Source: an uncultured Acetatifactor sp.
GTDB lineage: Bacteria; Bacillota; Clostridia; Lachnospirales; Lachnospiraceae
Length of the DNA: 64,000 nucleotides
Direction of reading: 5' to 3'
Assembly: GCA_910577185.1 (NCBI GenBank)
Contig: CAJTLR010000002.1
Location: forward strand, 44,539-108,538
Below, in pieces: positions 17,391 through 25,313 of the stretch; position 1 is the stretch's first letter, and each line of letters starts with the position of its first letter. A model generated the notes under the pieces. The model did no database searches, had not been told where the DNA came from, and saw only the letters and a program-made list of their open reading frames with translations. The position numbers and the translations under genes are program-made.

Positions 17391-19214
17391 TTGAAAAAAC
17401 ATTCCCCTATTTCCTTCCGGCAGTTGTTCTTCGGCGTCCTTTTCCTGGTCATGTTCTCCGGCATGGTACTCTTTCTTTTCTCCTACAAACGGGACGAAAA
17501 GCGCTTTACCAATATCACAAACCAGATGTTTACTGGCGAAATGGAATCCAACACCCTGAACATGCATTATACCCTTGCATGTCCTGAGGATTTCGGAATT
17601 TGCGACTATGAGCCCGTCCTGGCATGCTACCATCCGGATCTGGCCCTGCAGGGCAGGGCCGAGACAGAAAACATACTGGCGGCGCTGAAATCCCTGAATC
17701 CCCAAAAACTTTCCCGGACAGACGCCTGGCTCTGGACACTGATGACCCGCTCCCTGGAAAATTCCCTGGCCCTGAGCGAATTTCCCTACTACGGAGAACC
17801 GCTCTCCCCCTCCTCCGGAACCCAGTCCAATCTTCCCATTCTGCTGGCCGAATACCCCTTCCGCACCAAAAGAGACGTGGAAGACTATCTGGCGCTGCTG
17901 GACCAGACAGACAGCTATCTGTCCTCCCTGTTACTCTATGAACAGGAAAAAGCGGCGGCAGGTCTCGTGATGCCCGCTGTCTGGCTCCGGGAAGTACGGG
18001 AGCAATGTGACACCATTGTCACAAAAGAGGAACTGGAATCCGGAACCCATTTCCTGCAGACCACTTTCCGGGAACGGCTTGAAGACCTGCTACGTGAAAA
18101 CATCATTACAAATCAGGAAGCCGCCCTGTATCAGTCCCAGAATGACAGACTGCTCAAAACCGTGCTGCTGCCTGCCTATGCCGCACTGGGGGACGGACTT
18201 GTGCTGCTGGAAGACGAATCTGTCCTTCCGTCAGGACTGGCATCGCTCCCCCAGGGCAAGGCCTACTATGAACAGCTTCTGATTTCCCAGACCGGTTCCT
18301 ACCGTCCGGTGACGGAAATTCAGGAAATGCTGGCGGCACAATTTTCCATGGAATATGACAGAATCAGACAGCTTGCACAGAATTACCCGGAAATCGCCCG
18401 GATTATCGCCAATGATGTTTCGGATGATTTTCCTTACAAAAATGCGGCACAGATTCTGCCGGACCTGCAGGACAGAATGAAAGAAGATTTTCCTTCCCTG
18501 CCCGGTGAGAACACCCTGGCCACTGTCAAAACGGTTTCTCCCAGCCTGGAGGAATTCTGTGCCCCGGCCTTTTACCTGACAGCCCCCCTGGACGATACCG
18601 ATACCAACAGCATTTACATAAACCGGAAAAAAACGCCCGGCGGGCTGGAACTATATACCACCCTGGCACATGAAGGATTTCCGGGACATCTCTACCAGAC
18701 CGTGTATTACAACCGCTCTGCCCAGGAACGGGGAGAACGCCCTGCCAGGGAGCTGCTCTGGTACGGCGGTTACCAGGAAGGCTGGGCCCTGTACTCGGAA
18801 TTTTATTCCTATGACTATGCCTCCCTGCTTCTTATGGAAGACGGCCAGAAAGATGCTGCCCTGATGGCACAGCTTGAACGGACCAACCGCAGCCTGCAGC
18901 TATGCCTGTACTCCATGCTGGACATCATGATCCATTACGAGAACGCCTCCTGCAGCCAGGTTGCGGAAATCCTGGAAAAGTTCGGCATCAACGACGTAAA
19001 CTCTGCCGAACACATTTATGATTATATTGCGCAGTCACCCTGCAATTATCTGAAATATTATCTGGGATATCTGGAAATTCTGGAACTGCAGGAAGAGGCC
19101 GCGGCCCTCTGGGGAGACCAGTATTCCGATTACCGCTTCCACTGCTTCCTGCTGGACAGCGGCCCCGCAGATTTTCTCTCCCTGCACGAAAAGATGACAG
19201 CAAAAAAAGAATGA
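17391..19214 (+). CDS. DUF885 family zinc metallopeptidase-like protein, membrane-anchored
   Basis: 607 residues with an N-terminal membrane helix (residues 11-31) acting as an uncleaved anchor or signal, so the bulk is likely extracytoplasmic. The DUF885 hallmark TTLAHEGFPGHLYQT (HExxPGH-type zinc site) lies near residue 425. Downstream are GGYQEGWALYSEF, which supplies the further Glu, and a helical C-terminal region, as in the family. Members are thought to be carboxypeptidase-like enzymes. The start is a TTG at 17391 after an AGGTGAT ribosome site; no ATG lies close by in frame. It diverges from the large lipoprotein gene and converges on the Mrr-like gene. Confidence 0.88.
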   Translation: MKKHSPISFRQLFFGVLFLVMFSGMVLFLFSYKRDEKRFTNITNQMFTGEMESNTLNMHYTLACPEDFGICDYEPVLACYHPDLALQGRAETENILAALKSLNPQKLSRTDAWLWTLMTRSLENSLALSEFPYYGEPLSPSSGTQSNLPILLAEYPFRTKRDVEDYLALLDQTDSYLSSLLLYEQEKAAAGLVMPAVWLREVREQCDTIVTKEELESGTHFLQTTFRERLEDLLRENIITNQEAALYQSQNDRLLKTVLLPAYAALGDGLVLLEDESVLPSGLASLPQGKAYYEQLLISQTGSYRPVTEIQEMLAAQFSMEYDRIRQLAQNYPEIARIIANDVSDDFPYKNAAQILPDLQDRMKEDFPSLPGENTLATVKTVSPSLEEFCAPAFYLTAPLDDTDTNSIYINRKKTPGGLELYTTLAHEGFPGHLYQTVYYNRSAQERGERPARELLWYGGYQEGWALYSEFYSYDYASLLLMEDGQKDAALMAQLERTNRSLQLCLYSMLDIMIHYENASCSQVAEILEKFGINDVNSAEHIYDYIAQSPCNYLKYYLGYLEILELQEEAAALWGDQYSDYRFHCFLLDSGPADFLSLHEKMTAKKE

Positions 19215-19229
19215 ATTATCAAACACACG

Positions 19230-19688
19230 CTAAGCTTCGGAGTCCTCCACCAGGTCCTCCAGATACCCTCTGTCCCACAGAAGGATCTTCAGTTTCCTGG
19301 CCGCCTCCACCGCCGGCTGGGTGAAATACTGGTTGGTCAGCACCACCCCTACCATCCTGTCGTAATAATCCCGGCCGGCATATGCTTCCTGAACCGCCTT
19401 CACGCCCACCGGAGCCGTATAACACTTACATTGTATGGCATAGGTGATCCCATCCTTTTCCGCCAGCACATCTATGCCGTAATCACCGCTTCCCCTGGTG
19501 ACCTGGACCTCCTGAAAACCGCATTTCTTCAAAAGCTCCGCACAATAATACTCAAATTCATGACCCTCCATCAGGTCAAAATCCTCAGGCCTGCGCCGCC
19601 TTGCCCTCTGCCGCAGGTACAGCGCCATACTGAGAAGCATCGCCCCTGCGCAGACCACCATAATCAGAATAATTTGTTTTGTATCCAT
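19230..19688 (-). CDS. Membrane-anchored Mrr-type restriction endonuclease-like protein
   Basis: 152 residues: an N-terminal membrane helix (IILIMVVCAGAMLLSMALYL), a basic stretch, then a PD-(D/E)xK nuclease domain of the Mrr family. The active-site pattern GSGDYGIDVLAE followed by YAIQCKCY is intact (Asp plus Gln-x-Lys). Such small anchored Mrr domain proteins occur in Clostridia and are usually annotated as restriction endonucleases. Whether they cut DNA in vivo is not established. It is monocistronic, convergent with the DUF885 gene and divergent from the response-regulator operon. Confidence 0.87.
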   Translation of the reverse strand: MDTKQIILIMVVCAGAMLLSMALYLRQRARRRRPEDFDLMEGHEFEYYCAELLKKCGFQEVQVTRGSGDYGIDVLAEKDGITYAIQCKCYTAPVGVKAVQEAYAGRDYYDRMVGVVLTNQYFTQPAVEAARKLKILLWDRGYLEDLVEDSEA

Positions 19689-19770
19689 ATTTTTCTCTTT
19701 CCACTACTCCTTTGTAACATTTCTATTGTATTCGACAAAAGAAGATAATGCAACCCAAAATTTCCCCTAT

Positions 19771-19799
19771 TTGCAAAATATCCTCCCATGGAGTAAAAT
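19771..19799 (+). promoter_or_regulatory. Promoter for the response regulator gene
   Basis: TTGCAA (19771-19776), a 17-bp spacer and TAAAAT (19794-19799), about 48 bp before the ATG at 19847. Confidence 0.55.
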
Positions 19800-19846
19800 A
19801 GAAAAAACCCCGGGCCAGACGGTACCGGAATCAGAAAGGCAGCCTT

Positions 19847-20527
19847 ATGAATCATATCCTCATTGTAGAAGACGACGCGGAAAACAACCAGATTCTGCGG
19901 GAATATCTCGAAAGTCACGGCTATACCTGCACCCAGGCCTTCTCCGGCAGCGAGGCAAAGCTGCTTTTCTCCATGCAGAAATTTGACCTGATTCTTCTGG
20001 ACCTGATGCTGCCCGGCATCACCGGCCAGGAACTTGTCCCACTTTTTTCCCCCGGGACCCCTGTCATCGTCATGTCTGCCAAAAGCAGTCTCGACAGCAA
20101 AGTGGAACTCCTCTCCGCCGGGGCTGAGGACTATATCTGCAAACCCTTTGACCTGCCGGAGCTTCTGGTGCGGATTCAGGTGCAGCTGCGCAGGCAGGCA
20201 AGAAAAGAAGACATTCCCGCCCACCCCGAAGGCACCATATACCATTACCGGGAATGGGACTTAAATCCCGATACCCTGGAGCTGAAGGCCTGCGGCATTC
20301 CTGTCACCCTGACCAAACACGAATTTCTGATACTTGAGCTGATGATCCGCAATCCCAGACGGGTTTTCTCCAAACAAATGATTTACGAATATGTATGGGG
20401 GGAAGAATATCTGGCAGAGGACAAAACCATCAATGTGCATATCAGCAATATCCGTGCCAAACTGAAGGCAAGTAAAACGGACTCCTATATCCAGACAGTG
20501 TGGGGAATGGGTTTCAAACTGACATAA
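19847..20527 (+). CDS. OmpR/PhoB-family response regulator
   Basis: 226 residues: a receiver domain (VEDDAENN acidic pocket, phospho-acceptor Asp in LILLDLMLPG, conserved Thr/Ser and KPFDLPELLVR) followed from ~residue 130 by a winged-helix DNA-binding domain (LTKHEFLILELMIRNPRRVFSKQMIYEYVWG, NVHISNIRAKL, VWGMGFKL). It precedes an ABC exporter and a histidine kinase on the same strand, the arrangement of peptide-antibiotic sensing/detoxification modules. It probably binds the direct repeats at 20540-20573 to control the exporter. Confidence 0.95.
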   Translation: MNHILIVEDDAENNQILREYLESHGYTCTQAFSGSEAKLLFSMQKFDLILLDLMLPGITGQELVPLFSPGTPVIVMSAKSSLDSKVELLSAGAEDYICKPFDLPELLVRIQVQLRRQARKEDIPAHPEGTIYHYREWDLNPDTLELKACGIPVTLTKHEFLILELMIRNPRRVFSKQMIYEYVWGEEYLAEDKTINVHISNIRAKLKASKTDSYIQTVWGMGFKLT

Positions 20528-20539
20528 CTTTACCTTTTC

Positions 20540-20573
20540 TTAAACTTTTCTGAGCAGTTTTTGAAACTTTCTC
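20540..20573 (+). promoter_or_regulatory. Candidate response-regulator binding repeats upstream of the ABC exporter
   Basis: Two direct repeats, TTAAACTTTTCT (20540-20551) and TTGAAACTTTCTC (20561-20573), are spaced by 22 bp, two helical turns, as for OmpR-family regulators. They lie in the gap between the regulator and the ATPase gene. An AT-rich stretch follows that could hold a -10 box. Inference from pattern and position only. Confidence 0.45.
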
Positions 20574-20645
20574 CTTTAAGATACAAATACAATCAAAAAC
20601 AAAGCAATCCCAACGGATTCGGCAAAGGAAGGAGAACGGAAAACA

Positions 20646-21602
20646 ATGGATTATAAAACGGAAAGTCAGAAGCCCCTCATTGTGGAGACCAGGGCCCTGA
20701 CCAAGACCTATAAGGGAAAAGCCGCGGTCAGCCATCTGGACATGAAAATCCGGGAAGGCAGTATATACGGGTTTATCGGCAGGAACGGCGCTGGAAAATC
20801 CACCACCCTGAAAATGCTGTGCGGGCTGGCCAAGCCTACGGCAGGTGAAATACAGCTGTTTGGAAAAGCCACCGGAGACCCTATGGTTACCAGGAGGATC
20901 GGCAGCCTCATCGAATCTGCCGGCTTATATCCCGGCATGACCGCAAGGCAGAATATGATCATGAAAGCAAAATGCCTGGGACTGGCAGACGAAAACCAGG
21001 TGGATCGTTTACTCTCCCTGACCGGGCTGTCCCAGACCGGAAACAAAAAGGCAAAACAGTTTTCCATGGGAATGAGACAGCGTCTGGGCATTGCCATGGC
21101 ATTGCTGGGCAACCCTGACCTGCTGATCCTGGATGAGCCCATCAACGGGCTGGATCCGGAAGGCGTCCGGGAAATACGCCACCTGATCCTGGACCTGAAC
21201 GAAGAGGGCAAAACCTTCATCATCAGTTCCCATATCCTGGGAGAACTCAGCAAACTCTCCTCCCACTATGGCATCATCAAAGACGGAAGTCTTGTGGAGC
21301 AGATCAGCCGGGAAGAACTGGAGACAAAATGTGCCGACTATTTCCGGCTTGAGGTAAATGACACCAGACGGGCTCTGGCGCTGATAGAGGAACACTTCCC
21401 CCAGGCAAAGCCCCAGGTCCAGGATGCCCGTACCATACATCTTTACCATCTGGAAGACAGCGCCGCACTGAACCGGCTGCTCATTGAAAACAAGATACAG
21501 ATATATGCCTCCGGTTTCCATCACATGGATCTGGAAGAATATTTTCTGGCCCGCATGGACGGCATTCAAAACTCGGAAAAGGGGGAAGGGAAACATGTTT
21601 AA
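20646..21602 (+). CDS. ABC transporter ATP-binding protein (BcrA/lantibiotic-protection type)
   Basis: 318 residues. Walker A GRNGAGKSTTLKML, signature FSMGMRQRLGIAMALLG, Walker B LLILDEPINGLDP, and the H-loop ISSHILGELSKLSSHYGI are all intact. The C-terminal ~90 residues form the extra domain usual in BcrA/NatA-type subunits. It pairs with the six-helix permease downstream, whose start overlaps its stop by 8 nt. Together they would export or protect against a membrane-active compound, under control of the flanking two-component system. Substrate unknown. Confidence 0.94.
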   Translation: MDYKTESQKPLIVETRALTKTYKGKAAVSHLDMKIREGSIYGFIGRNGAGKSTTLKMLCGLAKPTAGEIQLFGKATGDPMVTRRIGSLIESAGLYPGMTARQNMIMKAKCLGLADENQVDRLLSLTGLSQTGNKKAKQFSMGMRQRLGIAMALLGNPDLLILDEPINGLDPEGVREIRHLILDLNEEGKTFIISSHILGELSKLSSHYGIIKDGSLVEQISREELETKCADYFRLEVNDTRRALALIEEHFPQAKPQVQDARTIHLYHLEDSAALNRLLIENKIQIYASGFHHMDLEEYFLARMDGIQNSEKGEGKHV

Positions 21603-22401
21603 TTTACTCCGTATGGATTTATACCGGATGAAAAGAAGTAAATCGGTCTATGTCAGTTTTGCCATTCTTGTAGCGGTAACGATACTGTGTTTCTGGATGT
21701 TATGGATAGTGGGTACCTCCCAGGGGCAGGCATATGCCTTCCGGTCCGGCATGAATCTTACCGTCACACCCGGGGAAGAAATCCCTCAACTGGAAGATTA
21801 TGATTCCCTGACTCTGTTCCGGGAAGTCGACATGGATGGCGGAACATACAGCATCATTATCGGCATTCTCACGGCAATATTCGTCTGCCTGGATTTTAAC
21901 AGCGGTTTTATGAAAAATATTATGGCCCTGCACCCGGACCGCTGGAAATACATTGCCGCCAAAATGATGTCAGTCGGAATTCTGAATATAGTCCTTTTAA
22001 CGCTGCATTTCCTTTTCTGCTGCCTGATGAACAGCGCATGGGGCCCTCTGGTTCCCTTTGCCGGCCTGAAGGATATCCTGCCCTATATGGCCAGCGCCTG
22101 GGTGAATACCACTGCCTTCTCGGCCATGATAATTCTGGTATGCATGCTTACCCGCAGCACCGCTGCCGGCGTCATGGCGGCACTGCTCCTGGGCAGCGGG
22201 GTGATACATACTCTGCTTTACCAGCTTACAAGTCTTTTCGGCCTGACCGGCTGGTATGAATATACGTTATATTATAATACTTCTTACATCCCTGCGTCAT
22301 TTACATCACTTGCCGACTGGAAGGGTACCGGAATTGCCCTTGTGTATCTGGCTCTTTATTCCGCCCTCTCCATGCTGGCACTGACAAAACGGGATATTTG
22401 A
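21595..22401 (+). CDS. ABC-2 type exporter permease
   Basis: 268 residues with an N-terminal amphipathic stretch (FNLLRMDLYRMKRSKS) and about six hydrophobic helices, starting with VYVSFAILVAVTILCFWMLWIV. An extracytoplasmic loop near residues 45-80 follows helix 1. The ATG at 21595 overlaps the ATPase stop and has a purine-rich GGGGGAAGGG site. This is the membrane partner of the preceding ATPase, in the ABC-2/BcrB-like group. The operon continues into the histidine kinase gene about 95 bp later. Confidence 0.9.
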   Translation: MFNLLRMDLYRMKRSKSVYVSFAILVAVTILCFWMLWIVGTSQGQAYAFRSGMNLTVTPGEEIPQLEDYDSLTLFREVDMDGGTYSIIIGILTAIFVCLDFNSGFMKNIMALHPDRWKYIAAKMMSVGILNIVLLTLHFLFCCLMNSAWGPLVPFAGLKDILPYMASAWVNTTAFSAMIILVCMLTRSTAAGVMAALLLGSGVIHTLLYQLTSLFGLTGWYEYTLYYNTSYIPASFTSLADWKGTGIALVYLALYSALSMLALTKRDI

Positions 22402-22496
22402 CCCAAAAACACCGCTTCCCTGCAGCCCGGCTGCGGGGAAGTTTCCGGCACCGCTTTTTTCGTTCCCTGAAAAGCTGCCCTTTACAGAAAGGAAAC

Positions 22497-23477
22497 ATGA
22501 TGACGCTGTTACTTGTACTGTCCGGCTCCATATGCCTGATTTCCCTGTTCTTCTATCTGCGGCTCCTGGGTGACATCCGCTCCCTGTCCAGACAGCTGGA
22601 TGAAATAAATGCCGGAAGCCAGATAGAACTGACGGTTTTCACCCGGCAAAAGACATTTCTTGCCCTCTGCCGCAGAGTAAACCGGGTTCTGTCCTCCAAG
22701 GATCAAAGCCATGCCAGATATGAGCAGGCGGAAAAGCTGTTAAAACGAAACATTACCAATCTGGCCCATGACATCCGAACGCCCCTCACCGGAGCCTCCG
22801 GCTATCTGCAGCTGGCAAGGGAATGCGGGGACGCCTGCCAGAAAGACCGCTATCTTTTATCTGCAGAGCGGAGACTGACAGAAATGGAAGAAATGCTGGA
22901 AGAACTGTTCCTGTTCACCAAGCTCACCAATGAAGACTTTTCTTTCCCGGCAGAAAGCCTGAAGGCAATACAGGTACTGCCCCTTCTGGGAGACTGTCTG
23001 TTAAATTTTTATTCCCGTTTTGAGGAAAAAGGATACGCCCCGGAAATCATTTTCCGTTCGGAAAACTGTCGGATTGCCGCAGACCAGGAGGCCCTCCGGC
23101 GTATTTTCCTGAATCTGATTCAGAATGCCCTGCTTCACGGCAGCGGCGGGCTTGTCATCTCCCAAAGGGAAATCTCCGGGGAAGACGTGCTTTCCTGGAA
23201 ACTGCCGCAAACCGCCACGGCCACGGAAAACCCCTTCCCGGCAGGGCCTTCTTCCCTGTGCTGCATCATTTTTGAAAATCCGGTTCCCCCGGAAACCGTC
23301 CTGCATCCGGAACAGATATTTGACCGGTTCTATAAAGCTGATACAGCCCGGGGAAAAGGTTCCTCCGGGCTGGGTCTGTTTATTGTGAAAGAACTGACGC
23401 ACCGTATGAACGGTGCCGTCCGGGCAGAAACGGAAAACGGCCTGCTGCGGATTTACCTGGTTTTTCCTGCTCCCTGA
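22497..23477 (+). CDS. Sensor histidine kinase
   Basis: About 326 residues: one N-terminal membrane helix (LLLVLSGSICLISLFFYLRLL), no sizeable extracellular loop, a dimerisation/phosphoacceptor H-box NLAHDIRTPLTGASGYLQLA, an N-box RRIFLNLIQNALLHGS and a G-box GKGSSGLGLFIVKEL. The lack of an outside sensing domain suggests an intramembrane-sensing kinase that reads the state of the ABC transporter, as in BceS-like systems. An ATG at 22497 after AGAAAGGA is preferred over the upstream frame opening. It is the last gene of the regulator-exporter-kinase operon. Confidence 0.92.
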   Translation: MMTLLLVLSGSICLISLFFYLRLLGDIRSLSRQLDEINAGSQIELTVFTRQKTFLALCRRVNRVLSSKDQSHARYEQAEKLLKRNITNLAHDIRTPLTGASGYLQLARECGDACQKDRYLLSAERRLTEMEEMLEELFLFTKLTNEDFSFPAESLKAIQVLPLLGDCLLNFYSRFEEKGYAPEIIFRSENCRIAADQEALRRIFLNLIQNALLHGSGGLVISQREISGEDVLSWKLPQTATATENPFPAGPSSLCCIIFENPVPPETVLHPEQIFDRFYKADTARGKGSSGLGLFIVKELTHRMNGAVRAETENGLLRIYLVFPAP

Positions 23478-23480
23478 GCC

Positions 23481-23518
23481 GGGACGGCAGAATCCGTTTC
23501 TCCGCCTTGCGTCCCTTT
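23481..23518 (+). terminator. Terminator after the histidine kinase gene
   Basis: GGGACG (23481-23486) pairs with CGTCCC (23510-23515), with an inner GGCAGAA/TTCT-CC-GCC stem, followed by TTTAAA. It lies in the 40-bp gap before the convergent sigma-factor gene. Confidence 0.6.
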
Positions 23519-25109
23519 AAACCGGCATAAAATCTCCCTGCACATAAAATACACCATCTGTCAGGGGCTTTGCGGATTCCCCGTCCATATCCCCGGGCTT
23601 TTCCAGCCTGCCCCTGCGGATCAGTTCTTCTGTCACGTGGCCGATGATCTCCCCGCAATAGACGGAAATCCACTGGTTGATCTGACTGTGCAGCCGTTTG
23701 GGAACAAAGCCCTCGAAGCTCTTGTGCACCGACAGAATCCAGCGGCACAAAAGCTCATCCATCCTTGTGTCCTCCCCATTATAGCGGGAACAGAATGCCA
23801 GAAATTCCTTTCTGGTAAAGCAGGGGAAATTCAGGCCATAGCCGCCGCCCTCTTTCCGGAGCAGATTGTTCCTGAGCAGCTTCACCGTGGCTTCCTCGTC
23901 CAGAAGCCCTTCAGGCACCGCACCCCGGGGACATTTCTCCGGAATGCCGTGTTCTGCCAGCCATATGGTTCCGCAGTTGTTGTAGACATTCCGGTCATAA
24001 TATTTGTTCACCCAGTAAAAATAGACAAATCCCTCCCCTGTGGGATTGGCGTTGCACCCAATGCTGTAGGGGCTTATGGTTTCGCTCTCATCCTCGGTTT
24101 CCGGAATGATAAACCATCCATGTCCCCCGTCCTTCCTGGGCGGGAAGTCTCCGTTTGCCAGCCCAAGCCGCTTATTCTTCAGCTCCTCCAGTTTCTGTCT
24201 GATCAAAAACGGCACCAGAATATATCCCAGTCTTTCCATTTTGAATTCACTTCCGTAAAATTCTCCTGCCGCACGGTCCCCCTGCGCTTTCCACAGCAGC
24301 TCTTCATAATAATCGGCCAGGGCCTTCACCATGGGCTCCAGCACCGTCTCCGTGCAGGCCCGGTCCTTCAGACGAAAAATAATAAAATCCGTGACATATT
24401 TATTTCCGGTTTTCCGGACCGCATCCCCGTATACCAGCCGGGGCAGTTCATCCTCGATATAAATCGTGGGAATCCCCGTGCACAGGCTGATTTCCTCCAC
24501 CGTCACCGGCTTTTCATATGCGGCCCTGCAGATGGCCCTGGCTATCTGGGTCTGAAGATACTGATGGGCGTTCATGGACCCATTGCATCCATACGTATTC
24601 CAGTTTATTCTCTGATACACCTTATCCATTTTATCCTCTTCTATCCTTTCCCTGATTCTGCCGCGTCCTACGTTCAGACGCCATTTGATTGTGGTTTCAG
24701 GCAGAGAATATTTCTGTGACAGCTGTCTTACGGGCATTTCCCCCATATAATAATCCACAAAAATATCCCTGTATTCAGAAGAAAGCGTATGAAGATAACG
24801 GAATATCTGTTCCAGCTCCTCCGTGGTTTCATCTTCCGGCTGAAAAGGTTCGTCCTCTGTCTCCAGCAGCTCCCCGGCGGAAAGAATCTCCCTGCTTTTT
24901 CTGCCGGCATCAATAAAACGCGCATATCGGTTGTGGGCAATCCGCCATACCCAGGCTTCCGGCGATTCTATCTCATACTTTCCCATGCCGTCCAGGATAT
25001 GCAGCAGAATCTCTCCTGCCAGATCTTCCGCGTCATGCCAGTTGCTCAGATGATGATGACAAAACCGGAAAACCGGTTCGATATAGGCCGTTAATTCTTT
25101 TCCATCCAT
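23517..25109 (-). CDS. ECF-type sigma factor with ~360-residue C-terminal extension
   Basis: The first ~170 residues are a complete ECF sigma-70: region 2 (AYIEPVFRFCHHHLSNWHDAEDLAGEILLHIL, ESPEAWVWRIAHNRYARFIDAGRK) and region 4 (LSSEYRDIFVDYYMGEMPVRQLSQKYSLPETTIKWRLNVGRGRIRE). After a short linker a winged-helix-like segment follows (IARAICRAAYEKPVTVEEIS to ELPRLVYGDAVRKTG), and then ~280 residues of unassigned mixed alpha/beta sequence. Normal ECF factors end near residue 190. No anti-sigma gene is adjacent, so the extension may be a built-in control or ligand-sensing module. The ATG at 25109 begins at the conserved region; an upstream opening of 38 residues looks non-coding. It converges on the histidine kinase. 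Confidence 0.88.
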   Translation of the reverse strand: MDGKELTAYIEPVFRFCHHHLSNWHDAEDLAGEILLHILDGMGKYEIESPEAWVWRIAHNRYARFIDAGRKSREILSAGELLETEDEPFQPEDETTEELEQIFRYLHTLSSEYRDIFVDYYMGEMPVRQLSQKYSLPETTIKWRLNVGRGRIRERIEEDKMDKVYQRINWNTYGCNGSMNAHQYLQTQIARAICRAAYEKPVTVEEISLCTGIPTIYIEDELPRLVYGDAVRKTGNKYVTDFIIFRLKDRACTETVLEPMVKALADYYEELLWKAQGDRAAGEFYGSEFKMERLGYILVPFLIRQKLEELKNKRLGLANGDFPPRKDGGHGWFIIPETEDESETISPYSIGCNANPTGEGFVYFYWVNKYYDRNVYNNCGTIWLAEHGIPEKCPRGAVPEGLLDEEATVKLLRNNLLRKEGGGYGLNFPCFTRKEFLAFCSRYNGEDTRMDELLCRWILSVHKSFEGFVPKRLHSQINQWISVYCGEIIGHVTEELIRRGRLEKPGDMDGESAKPLTDGVFYVQGDFMPV

Positions 25110-25313
25110 GTGCTTTCTTCCCTTCTTCCCCGGGAAGGGCCTGCCGGACAGACCGGCCTGCTTTCGCAGCCGGCCCGCATCAGGCTGACGCCCTGCTGTT
25201 TCCAGGGAAAATGTTTCATGCAATCGCGATTACACTCTGTAAGTGTCCGAAAGCCGGGAACGGATAGGTGTATCTTCCCATTTTCGATAAATTTTTTATT
25301 TTAAGGCCCGTTC

